Counted from the stretch's first letter, positions 1 through 9,365 are shown. The stretch is 64,000 nt of DNA from Micromonospora parva (GCF_000718515.1 NZ_JNZS01000009.1:1-64000), one strand, 5' to 3'. Numbers and translations are program-made. Notes: generated from the letters alone by a model not told the origin.

Positions 1-324
1 CGACTTCACCCGGTAGTAGCCTCCACCGGAGTCGACGAACTGCCACTGCTGCTGGTTACCGTTGTTGCGGGTCCACTGCGTGATCCGCGCGCCGTCGTTC
101 GTGGCCAGGTTGTACACGTCCAGGGCCTTGCCGCTGTTGCGATTGATCAACACGTACCACGCGTTCGTGTCGACGGTCGCCGCTGCGGCGGGCGACGACA
201 CCACCGCTACGGCGGCGCCACCGACCATCAACGCCGCCGCGCTGGCGGCGAGGAGACGGGGCAACCACCAACGTTGCCGCCGCGACGGCGGTGCGATTGT
301 TGGAGACCTATCGAGGGCAGACAT
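1..324 (-). CDS. Secreted RICIN-type lectin-domain protein, N-terminal part (cut by window edge)
   Basis: This is the first 108 codons of a gene that continues beyond the left edge. The start ATG at 324 follows a strong ribosome binding site (GGAGGAGG). The product opens with a twin-Arg-containing basic stretch (RRQRWW), a hydrophobic core and an A-A-A-A cleavage region near residue 48, so it should be exported. The mature part begins a ricin-B beta-trefoil (CBM13-like) with the pattern YVLINRNSGKALDVYN and a Q-x-W repeat (QQQWQF) near residues 90-95. Such domains bind galactose, xylan or arabinan and are usually attached to glycoside hydrolases, esterases or lyases; the catalytic part, if any, lies outside the window. 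A LacI-type operator-like sequence lies about 85 bp upstream, and the next gene carries the same sequence. Confidence 0.85.
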   Translation of the reverse strand, partial: MSALDRSPTIAPPSRRQRWWLPRLLAASAAALMVGGAAVAVVSSPAAAATVDTNAWYVLINRNSGKALDVYNLATNDGARITQWTRNNGNQQQWQFVDSGGGYYRVKS

Positions 325-408
325 GATCCTCCTCCAATGACCAAGAGCCGAACGGCCTGCCCGGGGTGGGCGTACCGCGACGCGTGGCCGAGCAAACAGG
401 CGTCAAGA

Positions 409-422
409 AGTTAGCGTTAACA
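409..422. promoter_or_regulatory. LacI-family-like operator upstream of the lectin gene
   Basis: AGTTAGCGTTAACA is a near-palindrome, and its 13-bp core is the exact reverse complement of the core of the site at 2106-2119. GTTAGCGYTAAC-type sequences are typical of LacI-family repressors of polysaccharide-degradation genes in actinomycetes. It lies 85 bp upstream of the start of the gene reading leftwards from 324. Repressor identity is inferred. Confidence 0.55.
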
Positions 423-893
423 AGATGCCGGCGAGCCCTGGCGCACGCCTGATTCGAGATCGACGAGGCAGGGCTTGCCCGGAAAGCCAAGGTGTCGTCG
501 TCCTTAGGCATCGACTGTGAGCGATAACATGCCGTTCGTCAAGACGTAACGTGCTGGGAACATCAACGGTCGTCGAACCACGGATCTTGGAGCGGAACAC
601 CCTCGACCGACTTCCCGCAGGCATCGCCCCAGATCCCCGCCCAGAGCACGACCACCACCCTTGAGGCGGCGTCGAGCGCGCGTTAACATCGACGTTTGCC
701 CATCGCCTGGGGAGCCGTGCGCCGTGGCCATCAGCGCGGGCGTCCTGGTCGGCATCACCCTCACCGACACCCGGCGCCAACGGCGTGCGGTGTCGGCGGC
801 GCCGGGTGGACGGAGTGGTTGATCCCGCAGTCCAGCCGTCTGTTGACGTCGAACGTGGGGATGCGGTCCGACCACCCGGCGCGAGCGCCCGAG
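423..893. other. Intergenic stretch without a recognisable gene; two further operator-like sites
   Basis: No open frame here has a convincing start, ribosome binding site or family signature. It does contain TGTGAGCGATAACA at 516-529, which matches 12 of 14 positions of TGTTAGCGTTAACA, and a weaker half-conserved copy ending GCGTTAACA at 675-688 (10 of 14). Regulatory sites without a gene suggest that a gene once present between the two lectin genes was lost, or that the sites act together on the flanking promoters. Confidence 0.4.
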
Positions 894-2060
<1,167 letters not shown>

Positions 2061-2105
2061 TCACCACATCGGCATGACGATGCCGTCGCAGCACTGGGAC
2101 GGGTT

Positions 2106-2119
2106 TGTTAACGCTAACA
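2106..2119. promoter_or_regulatory. LacI-family-like operator upstream of the SGNH esterase
   Basis: TGTTAACGCTAACA is a 14-bp near-palindrome (12 of 14 positions symmetric), identical in its 13-bp core, on the opposite strand, to the site at 410-422. It is 100 bp upstream of the esterase start at 2006. Confidence 0.6.
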
Positions 2120-2263
2120 GCGATCCATGTAAATTCTTGTCGCTGACCTCGCCCACGTCAAGCGTGCCAGCACCCTTGGGTAGCGGCGCCGAACCAGCGC
2201 GACGCCCGCGCCCCTGCTGGCGGCGGTGATCCACGTCAACCGAGCCGACAGATCAACCAGTTC

Positions 2264-2605
2264 GTGGCCGTAGAGAGCCGGATCAGCGAGAACGTCGCCA
2301 GCACGAACAGCACCATCGAACACGGCGGCGGCGTCTACAACGGCAGCGGCACCGTCGTACTGCGCCGCACCCACGTCGACCGCAACCGGGCCATCGGCTC
2401 AAGCTCGCAGGGCGGCGGGATCTACAACAACGCCACCCTCAACCTCACCGAAAGCAAGATCACCGACAACATCTCCACACTGGCACCCGGCGGGATCTTC
2501 AACGACGGCGGCCAGGTCACCGTGGACCAGAAGACGGCCATCACCGGCAACCGGCCCACCAACTGCACACCCAGCTCACCGCCAGTGCCCAACTGCTTCG
2601 GCTGA
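2264..2605 (+). pseudogene. C-terminal fragment of a right-handed beta-helix repeat protein
   Basis: The 113 codons encode short repeating rungs: ESRISENVAS, GGGVYNGSGTVVLRRTHVDRN, GGGIYNNATLNLTESKITDN and GGIFNDGGQVTV. This is the G-G-(G/I)-x-(Y/F)-N...L...x-I-x-x-N pattern of pectate-lyase-like or Pmp-type parallel beta-helix proteins. It ends at a normal TGA but lacks a signal peptide, the many earlier rungs such proteins have, and any ribosome binding site before the GTG at 2264. Upstream in the same frame the sequence loses all repeat character. I read it as the surviving 3' end of a deleted secreted gene. Its position beside two polysaccharide-related genes fits loss of a carbohydrate-degradation cluster. 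A short functional protein is possible but less likely. Confidence 0.6.
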
Positions 2606-2907
2606 TCAGCCGAGGCGCACGGCACGTGGGTTGTCAGACGGGCATCCGGTCCCGCACGGATTCGATCATGACGATCGGACCGCTGCGGGACCGGACACCT
2701 GTCTACGGGACGACCTCAGCTCGGCCCCGCAAAGCGGGGACACCAACTGACGGTGCAGGGCGCATTGCGGCGACCCGAACTGCGCAGACCTACGCCCGTT
2801 CAATGCCCCCACCAGGAGAGCGGGGCCACCAACCGACGACCCAAGCGTGATTACGGAAAGCGACGACACCAACCTGGCAGCCAGCGCCCGACGGGGGTGG
2901 CCAACAA
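2606..2907. other. Intergenic region, no gene recognised
   Basis: About 300 bp between the beta-helix remnant and the tRNA terminator. Short open frames exist on both strands, but none has a ribosome binding site or recognisable composition. Confidence 0.5.
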
Positions 2908-2944
2908 AAAACGTCTGGCCGCGTTTCCGCAGGCCAGACGTTTT
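2908..2944 (-). terminator. Rho-independent terminator of the tRNA unit
   Basis: Two perfectly complementary 13-nt arms (2908-2920 and 2932-2944, AAAACGTCTGGCC and its complement) flank an 11-nt loop. Read on the minus strand, the stem is followed by a run of six T. It lies 10 bp beyond the 3' end of the leftward tRNA-Arg. Confidence 0.85.
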
Positions 2945-2953
2945 ATGATCTTG

Positions 2954-3026
2954 TGCGCCCGAAGGGACTCGAACCCCTAACCTTCTGATCCGTAGTCAGA
3001 TGCTCTATCCATTGAGCTACGGGCGC
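2954..3026 (-). tRNA. tRNA-Arg(ACG)
   Basis: The 73-nt cloverleaf reads leftwards. It has a 7-bp acceptor stem (GCGCCCG/CGGGCGC), D-loop AGCTCAATGGATAGAGC, anticodon stem TCTGA/TCAGA with loop CTACGGA (anticodon ACG), T-arm GGTTCGAGTCCC and discriminator A. CCA is not encoded. Confidence 0.95.
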
Positions 3027-3061
3027 TTGTGCTCAGCCAGTGTACACACCCGGCTTTCGCG

Positions 3062-3152
3062 CGGAGACTCCGGGATTCGAACCCGGGAGGGGCTTTAAGA
3101 CCCCAACCGCATTAGCAGTGCGGCGCCATAGACCAGACTAGGCGAAGTCTCC
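3062..3152 (-). tRNA. tRNA-Ser(GCT)
   Basis: The 91-nt class II tRNA reads leftwards. It has acceptor GGAGACT/AGTCTCC, anticodon loop with GCT in CACTGCTAATG, a long variable arm built on GGGGTC...GCCCC, T-arm GGGTTCGAATCCC and discriminator G. It is 35 bp upstream of tRNA-Arg and probably co-transcribed with it. Confidence 0.95.
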
Positions 3153-3298
3153 CTGGTGATCCTCAGACCACCGCGCCCGAGGATACAGGTCGCCACCCAC
3201 CGGGAGCAAAACGACTTCCGGGGTACGCCCGCCAGGGCCACCCGCCCTCGGTGATTCCACGCTGTGCGACGGCGTGATCGGGACTACGCTCCATCGAT

Positions 3299-4630
3299 AT
3301 GCAGGAGCAGCCGCCCAGCGAGTCGACCCGTCGAGAGCCTGCTGAGGGAGCGCGTCGGCGCTCCCCACGGGCCACCTTCAGGCCGCCGATCGTGGCCGAG
3401 CCGACGGTGGCCGAGGAGCCGACCGGGACGGCGGAGTCCACCGAGGCGGCGGCATCCCCGGCAGCCGCGCCGGCGAGCCCGCGTCCTCGACGGGCCAAGG
3501 CCGCCCCGGCGGTGCTCTTCCAACCACCGGATCCGGACCGCCCACTGCCCCGACAGCCTGGACGCGCACCGGCCGACCTGACCACCGACGCGACAGCGGG
3601 TCAACCAGAACCGTCGAACGGTGACGAACCAGGCCCGCCGAAGGCCCGCACCACCCCCACCCGCAAGGCAGCTGCCCGGAGCGCGGCCGAGCCGCCCGCC
3701 GAGGCGATCCCGACCACGCCGGCACCGCGCAAACGTGCCGCGAGCCCCACCAAGGCCGCGAACACCAGGGCCGCGAGCCCCACGAAGGCCGCGAGCACCA
3801 CAGCCACGAGCCCGAACGAGGCGACGAGCCCTAGCAAAGCGGCGACCCCGGCCAGAGCCGCAAAGGCCACCAAGCGCGCGGCCGCCCCGCGCAAGAGCAC
3901 CACGCCGGCCGAGCCCGCCCCCGAACCTGTCGCCGAGCAGGTCACGGCACCGGCGGCGCCCGTCGCGCGGCAGGCTGAGCCGGCTCTGGGGCGTACCCCG
4001 GAATCGGAGCTGCGGGCGGTCGCCGCGCGCGTGCTCGACCACCCTGGCTTCGCGCCGGAGCTGTTGGCGCTGGCCGCGGTGCGGGCGTTGGGGCCCGGCG
4101 CGGCCGGATGGGCGGCGGGGTTGCGCACCCGGTATCCGGACGCGTCGGCGGACGGCCTGGGACGGTTGGCGACCCGGCGGTTCGTCCGTTCGGCGGGTGC
4201 GGGCGGGGCGACCGCCGCGCTTGCCGGTGTCTTCGCGCCGCTGGCCGAGTTGGCCGCGGTGCTGTGGACGCATGCGGAGCTGGTGCTGCACCTGGCCGCG
4301 GCGTACGACAAGGATCCGACGCATCCCGACCGGGCCGTCGACCTGCTGGTGCTGACCCAGGTGCACCCGGACCGGGCGAGCGCGGTGGCGGCCCTGGCCG
4401 CCGCGGAGTCGGCGGGCGACCCGGTCGAGGGGGCGTGGCCTCGGGCGGCGGAGGCGGCCTGGCGGTTGGCCGCGCCGCTCACCGCGCAGGCCGGTGGTTG
4501 GGTGGCGTTGCGGCTGGTGGCCCGGTTGCTGCCGGGGGCGGCGGTGCTCGCGGCGGCGCTGGGTGACGCGGCGGCGGCCGACCGGCTCGCGGCCCGGGCG
4601 GTGGCCGTCTATCGACCCGGTCGGGGCTGA
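3299..4630 (+). CDS. EcsC-like protein with long disordered Ala/Pro/Lys N-terminus
   Basis: The 443-residue product has two parts. Residues 1-225 are low complexity, rich in Pro, Ala, Thr and Lys, with degenerate repeats of the form S-P-T-K-A-A (about 140-190) and no predicted fold. Residues 235-443 are an Ala-rich helical region with a LAAAYDKDPTHPDRAVDLLVL segment, which resembles the AAxYGxDPxxPxRAxELLxL signature of the EcsC family. The role of EcsC domains is not established; in Bacillus EcsC is linked to an ABC transporter. The start ATG at 3299 has no strong ribosome binding site. The gene is convergent with the CPBP protease, with only 4 bp between stops. The EcsC assignment is moderately sure, and the N-terminal repeats are a local expansion of unknown use. 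Confidence 0.7.
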   Translation: MQEQPPSESTRREPAEGARRRSPRATFRPPIVAEPTVAEEPTGTAESTEAAASPAAAPASPRPRRAKAAPAVLFQPPDPDRPLPRQPGRAPADLTTDATAGQPEPSNGDEPGPPKARTTPTRKAAARSAAEPPAEAIPTTPAPRKRAASPTKAANTRAASPTKAASTTATSPNEATSPSKAATPARAAKATKRAAAPRKSTTPAEPAPEPVAEQVTAPAAPVARQAEPALGRTPESELRAVAARVLDHPGFAPELLALAAVRALGPGAAGWAAGLRTRYPDASADGLGRLATRRFVRSAGAGGATAALAGVFAPLAELAAVLWTHAELVLHLAAAYDKDPTHPDRAVDLLVLTQVHPDRASAVAALAAAESAGDPVEGAWPRAAEAAWRLAAPLTAQAGGWVALRLVARLLPGAAVLAAALGDAAAADRLAARAVAVYRPGRG

Positions 4631-4634
4631 CCGG

Positions 4635-5441
4635 TCAGAGCCAGTCGAACCATTCGCGGGGCAGCAGCGCGTAGCCGACGAAGGCGAACACGTCGAGCAG
4701 TGTGTGCGCGATGACCAGCGGCATCACCCGCCGGGTGCGCAGGTAGAAGAGGCTGAACACCACACCCATGATGGCGTTGCCGACGAACGCGCCGAAGCCC
4801 TGGTACAGGTGGTACGAGCCGCGGAGCAGCGCGCTGGCCGCGATGATCGCGGCCAGCCGCCAGTGGAGCTGGCGCAGCCGGGTGACCAGGTAGCCGACCA
4901 CGATCACCTCTTCCAGCACGGCGTTCTGCACGGCGGCGAGGATCAGCACCGGGACCGCCCACCACACGTCCGGCAGCGCGGCCGGCACCAGCGTCGCGTT
5001 GAGGCCCAGGTGGGCCGCGACCCAGAACAGCGCCAGCCCGGGTAGGCCGATGAGCGCCGCCAGGCCGGCACCGCGCGCCACGTCCTGGCCGGGCCGCCGG
5101 GCGTCCAGGCCGAGGGTCCGCGCCGGGTCGCCGGGGTCACGGCTGAGCAGGTGTACGGCGAGCAGCACCGGCAGCAGCGCGAACACGATGCCGAGCAGTT
5201 GGTACGTGAGGTCCAGCCAGGGTCGGGCCGACGCCGAGGTGTTCAACGAGGCGGTCTGCTTGGAGAGCGGACCGTCGGCGGTCAACTTCGCGATGATCGA
5301 CACCACCGCGTAGATCGCGGACTGGCCGAGGGAGAGGCCGAGGACCAGCAGCGTCTCGGTGCCCAGCAGTCGGCGGGACACCGGGCGGGTCAGCTCAACG
5401 GTCACCGCACCACTCTGCCCGACGGGCGGCGGCGGTGACAT
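4635..5441 (-). CDS. CPBP-family intramembrane metalloprotease (CAAX-protease-like)
   Basis: A membrane protein of about 268 residues with roughly seven hydrophobic segments. The family motifs are visible: the glutamate pair in LEEVIVVGYLVTRL, a histidine in RGSYHLYQGFGAF, FVGNAIMGVVF and HTLLDVFAFVGY. These are the metal-binding residues of the CPBP (ABI/CAAX) glutamic-type intramembrane endopeptidases. The Arg usual after EExxx is replaced by Val, a variation I believe is common in actinobacterial members. Substrates are unknown; relatives process prenylated proteins or bacteriocins. I chose the ATG at 5441; a GTG at 5471 adds ten residues and a GTG near 5405 is also possible, because no clear ribosome binding site decides it. 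The gene is divergent from the flavohemoglobin. Confidence 0.8.
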   Translation of the reverse strand: MSPPPPVGQSGAVTVELTRPVSRRLLGTETLLVLGLSLGQSAIYAVVSIIAKLTADGPLSKQTASLNTSASARPWLDLTYQLLGIVFALLPVLLAVHLLSRDPGDPARTLGLDARRPGQDVARGAGLAALIGLPGLALFWVAAHLGLNATLVPAALPDVWWAVPVLILAAVQNAVLEEVIVVGYLVTRLRQLHWRLAAIIAASALLRGSYHLYQGFGAFVGNAIMGVVFSLFYLRTRRVMPLVIAHTLLDVFAFVGYALLPREWFDWL

Positions 5442-5549
5442 GGCCGACCGGCCAGCATGAGCCGATCGCACATTCTGTGCGACCAGTCGACACTCTCCGT
5501 GGAGATTCTATGGGCGCCCGATCCGTTGCCGTCTGGAGAAGGAGCGCCC

Positions 5550-6665
5550 GTGGACAACCTCGCGCGGTTGCTGAAGGAGAGTTGGGCCCTGGTCGAGGAC
5601 GACCGGGTCCGGTTGAGCGGTCACTTCTACGCTCGGCTGTTCCTGCTCGACCCCGCCCTGCGGCAGCTCTTCCCGGTGCAGATGACCGGCCAGGGCGACC
5701 GCCTGCTCGAAGCGATCATCGCGGCGATCCACACCGTCGACGACCCGGAGAGCTTCGACGAGTTCCTCCGGGCGTTGGGTCGCGACCACCGTAAGTACCA
5801 CGTCGACGAGCAGCACTACGCGACGATGGGCACCGCGCTGCTGGACGCCTTGCGCAGCATCGCCGGTGACGGCTGGAACCTGGAGTACGACCAGGCGTGG
5901 CGGGAGGCGTACGCGGCGATCGCCGCCCTGATGGTGGCCGGCGCGGCCGCCGACGACGACCCGCCGTTCTGGCACGCCGAGGTGCTGACCCACGAGCGGT
6001 ACGGCCCGGACACCGCCGTGCTGACCTGCCGGGCGTTGCAGCATCCGCTGCGCTGGCAGGCGGGGCAGTACGTGAGCCTGGAGGTGCCCCGCTACCACCC
6101 CCGGGTGTGGCGCAACTACTCCGTGGCGAACGCCCCGAACGACGACAACGTGCTGGAGTTCCACGTGCGGTCTCCCGGGGCCGGCTGGGTGTCCGGCGCG
6201 CTGGTCCGGCGGGTGCGGCCGGGTGACCTGCTGCGCCTGGCGGCGCCGATGGGGTCGATGACGGTGGACCGCGCCTCGGAACGGGACATCCTCTGCGTGG
6301 CCGGCGGCGTCGGGTTGGCACCGATAAAGGCGCTGGTGGAGGAGTTGGCCACCTTCAACCGGACCCGGTGGGTGCACGTCTTCTACGGTGCCCGGCAGGC
6401 GGCCGACCTGTACGGCCTGGCCGCGTTGCAGGAGTTGGTGGCCGTACACCCGTGGTTGTCGGTCACCCCGGCGTGCAGTGAGGACCCGGACTTCGACGGC
6501 GAGCAGGGCGACATCCCGGACGTGGTGGCCCGGTACGGCCCGTGGACCACGCACGACTGCTACGTCTCCGGTGCCGCCCGGATGGTCCGGTCCACCCTGC
6601 GGGTGCTCGCCGCGGACGACGTGCCGCCGCCACACATCCGCTACGACACCTTCGGTGACCTCTAG
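5550..6665 (+). CDS. hmp: Flavohemoglobin-type nitric oxide dioxygenase
   Basis: The product has 371 residues with start GTG at 5550, chosen because GGAGAAGGAG lies just upstream; longer in-frame starts lack one. Residues 1-135 form a globin with B10 Tyr in HFYARLF (Tyr27) and proximal His F8 at about His80 in GRDHRKYH. Residues 145-371 form a ferredoxin-NADP-reductase-like module with FAD motif RNYSV (188-192) and NAD motif AGGVGLAPI (251-259). This domain order is that of Hmp, which oxidises NO to nitrate with O2 and NAD(P)H in the cytoplasm. The protein is slightly short compared with about 400 residues for E. coli Hmp. It stands alone, ending at a strong terminator. No NsrR-type site was noticed. 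Confidence 0.88.
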   Translation: MDNLARLLKESWALVEDDRVRLSGHFYARLFLLDPALRQLFPVQMTGQGDRLLEAIIAAIHTVDDPESFDEFLRALGRDHRKYHVDEQHYATMGTALLDALRSIAGDGWNLEYDQAWREAYAAIAALMVAGAAADDDPPFWHAEVLTHERYGPDTAVLTCRALQHPLRWQAGQYVSLEVPRYHPRVWRNYSVANAPNDDNVLEFHVRSPGAGWVSGALVRRVRPGDLLRLAAPMGSMTVDRASERDILCVAGGVGLAPIKALVEELATFNRTRWVHVFYGARQAADLYGLAALQELVAVHPWLSVTPACSEDPDFDGEQGDIPDVVARYGPWTTHDCYVSGAARMVRSTLRVLAADDVPPPHIRYDTFGDL

Positions 6666-6681
6666 ACGTTCCTCCCCCCAC

Positions 6682-6723
6682 ACCGGGGCGCGTGCCCCTG
6701 CCCCCTGGGGCACGCGCCCCGGT
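6682..6723. terminator. Bidirectional terminator between convergent genes
   Basis: Perfect 17-bp arms (6682-6698 and 6707-6723, beginning ACCGGGGCGCGTG) flank an 8-nt loop. It sits between the flavohemoglobin stop and the convergent XRE/deformylase stop. No T-tract, as is usual in high-GC actinomycetes. Confidence 0.75.
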
Positions 6724-6733
6724 CCCTCGTCGG

Positions 6734-8263
6734 TCAGTAACTCCACGGGTGGGCGGTCTCGCGGTACTCCTCCACCGGCACCAACGGCACGCCGGGTGCC
6801 ATCCGGTCCACGTAGAGCCGGCCCTCCAGGTGGTCGACCTCGTGTGCGACAAGGCGGGCCATGCCGAACTCGAACGAGGTGATGATCCGGCTGCCGTCCC
6901 ACCGGGCGTGCTCCACGTCCAGGCGCAGCGGTCGGGGCACCAGACCTCGGTGGTCGAAGAAGGAGAGGCAACCCTCGTACTGCTCGTCGGTTTCCAGGTC
7001 GGCGTCGACCACCCGGGGGTTGAGCAGCACGACCGGCTCCGCCGCCCGGTCGGGGGGCCGCACCACCGCTGCCGCCCGGTCGATGCCGAACTGCGGGGCG
7101 GCGACCCCCACTCCCTTGCTGAACGGGTGCAGCTCGTCCAACCGGGTCAGGATCGCGGTGAGCCGGTCGACAACGGCCCGGGCCCCCCGTTCCTCACTGG
7201 GCAGATCGAACGGGCGGGCACGCTGGCGGAGCAGATCGGCGCCGCGTTGCAGCACGCCGAGGCCGCGCATCCGGTCGCTGGGTCGGACCCGGGTGGCGCC
7301 GGGTCCGACGTCCGGTTCGGTGTCCGGTCGGGCGCGGAAGCGCCACTGCATCCGGTAGCGGGCGTTCAACGGCGGGTCGTCGGTCTGCCAGTCGTAGATC
7401 GCCCGGTCGTCCTCGTCGTGACGCTGCGGGGCCGTCCGCAGCGGGCCCTCCTCCGCGCTGAGCGAGGTCTCCACGCCCCAGACCTGTGGGTCGAGCGCCG
7501 CCGGCAGGTCCAGGCGTACGGCCAACTGCCGGGTGGGCAGCCGGACGGCTCGCTGGAACCAGAGGCCCCACTTCTCGTGCCCGACGCTGTACGCGTACTC
7601 GACGGTGGCCCGGTCACCCGGGTAGAGGGGGAAGCGCCGCTCTCCGTTCTCGAAGAGCAGCCAGATCTCCTTGAACGCGTCCCGGTCGTGTTTGGCCCGC
7701 CAGTGCATCGGCTCCGGGTCCCCGCCGCCGTCGTCCCGGCGGGCCTGTATCTGCAGCTCGGCGAAGGTGAGGGGGTGCTCCCGGTGGTGCCGGTTGGAAC
7801 GGCCGGGGTCGTTCGGGTAGCGGTCGACGGCGACCCGGACCAGGTAGCGGGTGACCGGCTCAAGGCCGGCGTTGTACAGCTCCCGGCGGATGACGCACCG
7901 GTAGCCGTCCTCGGTGTGGGTGAGGGTGGCCAGTTCCCGTTCCACGACCAGGCCGGTGCCGGGTGGCAGCCACTGTCCCGGCAGGTACGGCCCGCGGTGC
8001 GGCTGGCCCACCCGGGCGTGCCGGAGGTCGTCGTACTCCCGGAAGCGTTGCCAGATCGCGCCGCTGGCTTCCAGGACGGCCTCGGCTCGGCGGGCGAAGT
8101 CCTCGGTGGGGCGGTGCCGGCGCCCCTCGACGTGGCTCACGTAGGACGGGTCGAACCCCATCAGAACGGCCAGTTGCTTCTTTGACAGCCCGCGCCCGGT
8201 CCGTTGCCGGGCGAGTTCGGCCGCGAAGGAGTCGGCAGCCCGTTCGAGGGGTGAGGTCGTCAT
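6734..8263 (-). CDS. XRE regulator fused to a peptide-deformylase domain
   Basis: The product has 509 residues; start ATG at 8263 follows GAGGAAG. Residues 10-70 form an XRE helix-turn-helix (LSKKQLAVLMGFDPSYVSHVEG). Residues 105-310 are a beta-rich region containing RHHREHPLTF, PMHWRAKHDRDAFKEIWLLF and YAYSVGHEKWGLWF, of a type seen in other actinobacterial XRE proteins but of unknown function. Residues 330-509 are a peptide deformylase with all three motifs: GVGVAAPQ (384-391, motif I), EGCLS (430-434, metal Cys432) and HEVDH (474-478). The catalytic residues are intact, so it could remove formyl groups or bind formylated peptides. True deformylases are about 170-200 residues and lack HTH domains, so this is probably a regulator or stress protein rather than the housekeeping enzyme. 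A TATAAG-like -10 lies near 8285. Confidence 0.85.
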   Translation of the reverse strand: MTTSPLERAADSFAAELARQRTGRGLSKKQLAVLMGFDPSYVSHVEGRRHRPTEDFARRAEAVLEASGAIWQRFREYDDLRHARVGQPHRGPYLPGQWLPPGTGLVVERELATLTHTEDGYRCVIRRELYNAGLEPVTRYLVRVAVDRYPNDPGRSNRHHREHPLTFAELQIQARRDDGGGDPEPMHWRAKHDRDAFKEIWLLFENGERRFPLYPGDRATVEYAYSVGHEKWGLWFQRAVRLPTRQLAVRLDLPAALDPQVWGVETSLSAEEGPLRTAPQRHDEDDRAIYDWQTDDPPLNARYRMQWRFRARPDTEPDVGPGATRVRPSDRMRGLGVLQRGADLLRQRARPFDLPSEERGARAVVDRLTAILTRLDELHPFSKGVGVAAPQFGIDRAAAVVRPPDRAAEPVVLLNPRVVDADLETDEQYEGCLSFFDHRGLVPRPLRLDVEHARWDGSRIITSFEFGMARLVAHEVDHLEGRLYVDRMAPGVPLVPVEEYRETAHPWSY

Positions 8264-8461
8264 CAGCTTCCTCGTGGCCGGGGATATAAGTTTCACGTTC
8301 CGTGCCCGAGCACACACTCATGTGGCATCTTTTCGACACACCGCTTGACAATTCGCCGAAGACACCAGCCGCGTGGCGGCGTTTCCCAGCATCGGCTCCG
8401 GGTAGTAGCCGAGGCGTCACACCCGCCGGATGCGGAGTGACCTGCGCCTCCGGGATTGGAC

Positions 8462-8480
8462 CAAGGTGAGCCTTCCCTTA
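8462..8480. promoter_or_regulatory. IdeR/DtxR iron box 1
   Basis: A 19-bp sequence, CAAGGTGAGCCTTCCCTTA, fits the IdeR consensus TTAGGTWAGSCTWACCTWA at most positions. It is the distal member of a tandem pair before the FhuF-like gene. Iron-dependent repression is inferred. Confidence 0.65.
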
Positions 8481-8495
8481 CGGTCGCAGGTCTGG

Positions 8496-8514
8496 TTAGG
8501 CTAGCCTTAGCTCA
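8496..8514. promoter_or_regulatory. IdeR/DtxR iron box 2
   Basis: TTAGGCTAGCCTTAGCTCA matches about 15 of 19 IdeR consensus positions and contains the strong dyad AGGCTAGCCT. It ends 62 bp before the GTG of the FhuF-like gene, where it would overlap the promoter. Spacing to box 1 is 34 bp start to start. Confidence 0.75.
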
Positions 8515-8576
8515 GGACGGCACTCGTTCGTCCGCCGGGGCGCACTCCTCGGTCACAGAGACAGGGGACGACTCAG

Positions 8577-9365
8577 GTGACAGCGGTGATGCCGAGGTGG
8601 GAGGCCGCCACCACGCCGCTCGCTCCCGTCACCGCTGCGCTTCGGGCCATGTTCGGCACCGACGACCTCCCCGGCCTCGCCCGGGGTCTGCTGGTCGAGG
8701 ACGAGTTCGGCTGGTCGCCCGCCACCACCCTGATCGACGGCAGCCGACTGCCGGAGCTGCTGAACGGCGCCGCCGTCCGCTGGGGCGGCACCCCGCACGC
8801 CTGCGCGGCACTGGCCTGGAAGTCGTACAGCTACTGGGCCGCGCTGCCGGTCGTGCTCGGCTGGGCCTCCGCCCGGCGGGTGCCACTGCTCGATCCGGCC
8901 GACCTCCTGATCCACTTCGAGGACCACCGGCAGCTGCTCACCATGGGTCTGCGGCGGGGCACCACGGTGGCAGTGCTGCCGAACGACCCGCTGGCGCTCG
9001 CCGGCCTGCCGGAGGTGCGGGTCGTCGCCGACGAGGCGGAGCTACTCGCCGCACTGCGCGCGTCACTGCTCGACGCCCATCTGGCGCCGCTCATCACGGC
9101 GATCCAGTCCGAGGTCCGGGTGGGCACCCGGACGCTGCTCGGCTCGGTCGCCTCCGGCATCGCGCACGGCATCCTGCGGGCCGCCGACGGTCTGCCCGGC
9201 TCCACGGTGCAGAGCATCGAGACCCTGCTCGGCGCACTCGACCTGACCGACCTGATCGAGTTGGTGCCCGGGCCGACCGGTGAGCCGACAGTGCAGCGGC
9301 GTACCTGCTGCCTCGCCTTCACCCTGCCCCGGCCGAAGGTCTGCCAGGGCTGCTGCGTCCGTTAG
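8577..9365 (+). CDS. FhuF-like ferric-siderophore reductase, [2Fe-2S]
   Basis: The 262-residue cytoplasmic protein ends RRTCCLAFTLPRPKVCQGCC, the C-C-x10-C-x2-C signature of the FhuF family, which ligates an unusual [2Fe-2S] cluster used to reduce ferric siderophore complexes and release iron. The body has the SYSYWAALPVVLGWASARRVP segment typical of this group. The GTG start at 8577 is preceded by GGACGAC; an ATG at 8589 is an alternative. Two IdeR iron boxes lie directly upstream, so repression by iron is strongly expected. No siderophore genes are adjacent, so it serves uptake systems elsewhere. It is convergent with the large membrane protein downstream, 22 bp apart. Confidence 0.87.
   Translation: MTAVMPRWEAATTPLAPVTAALRAMFGTDDLPGLARGLLVEDEFGWSPATTLIDGSRLPELLNGAAVRWGGTPHACAALAWKSYSYWAALPVVLGWASARRVPLLDPADLLIHFEDHRQLLTMGLRRGTTVAVLPNDPLALAGLPEVRVVADEAELLAALRASLLDAHLAPLITAIQSEVRVGTRTLLGSVASGIAHGILRAADGLPGSTVQSIETLLGALDLTDLIELVPGPTGEPTVQRRTCCLAFTLPRPKVCQGCCVR

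Noticed and set aside
3700..3870. Repeats in the EcsC-like gene as a possible CRISPR or minisatellite
   Set aside because: Units are degenerate, codon-phased and encode Ala/Lys/Thr-rich disordered protein; there are no spacers of constant length.
8291..8300. GTTTCACGTT as a second parS
   Set aside because: Only the left half of the consensus is present; the right half does not continue.
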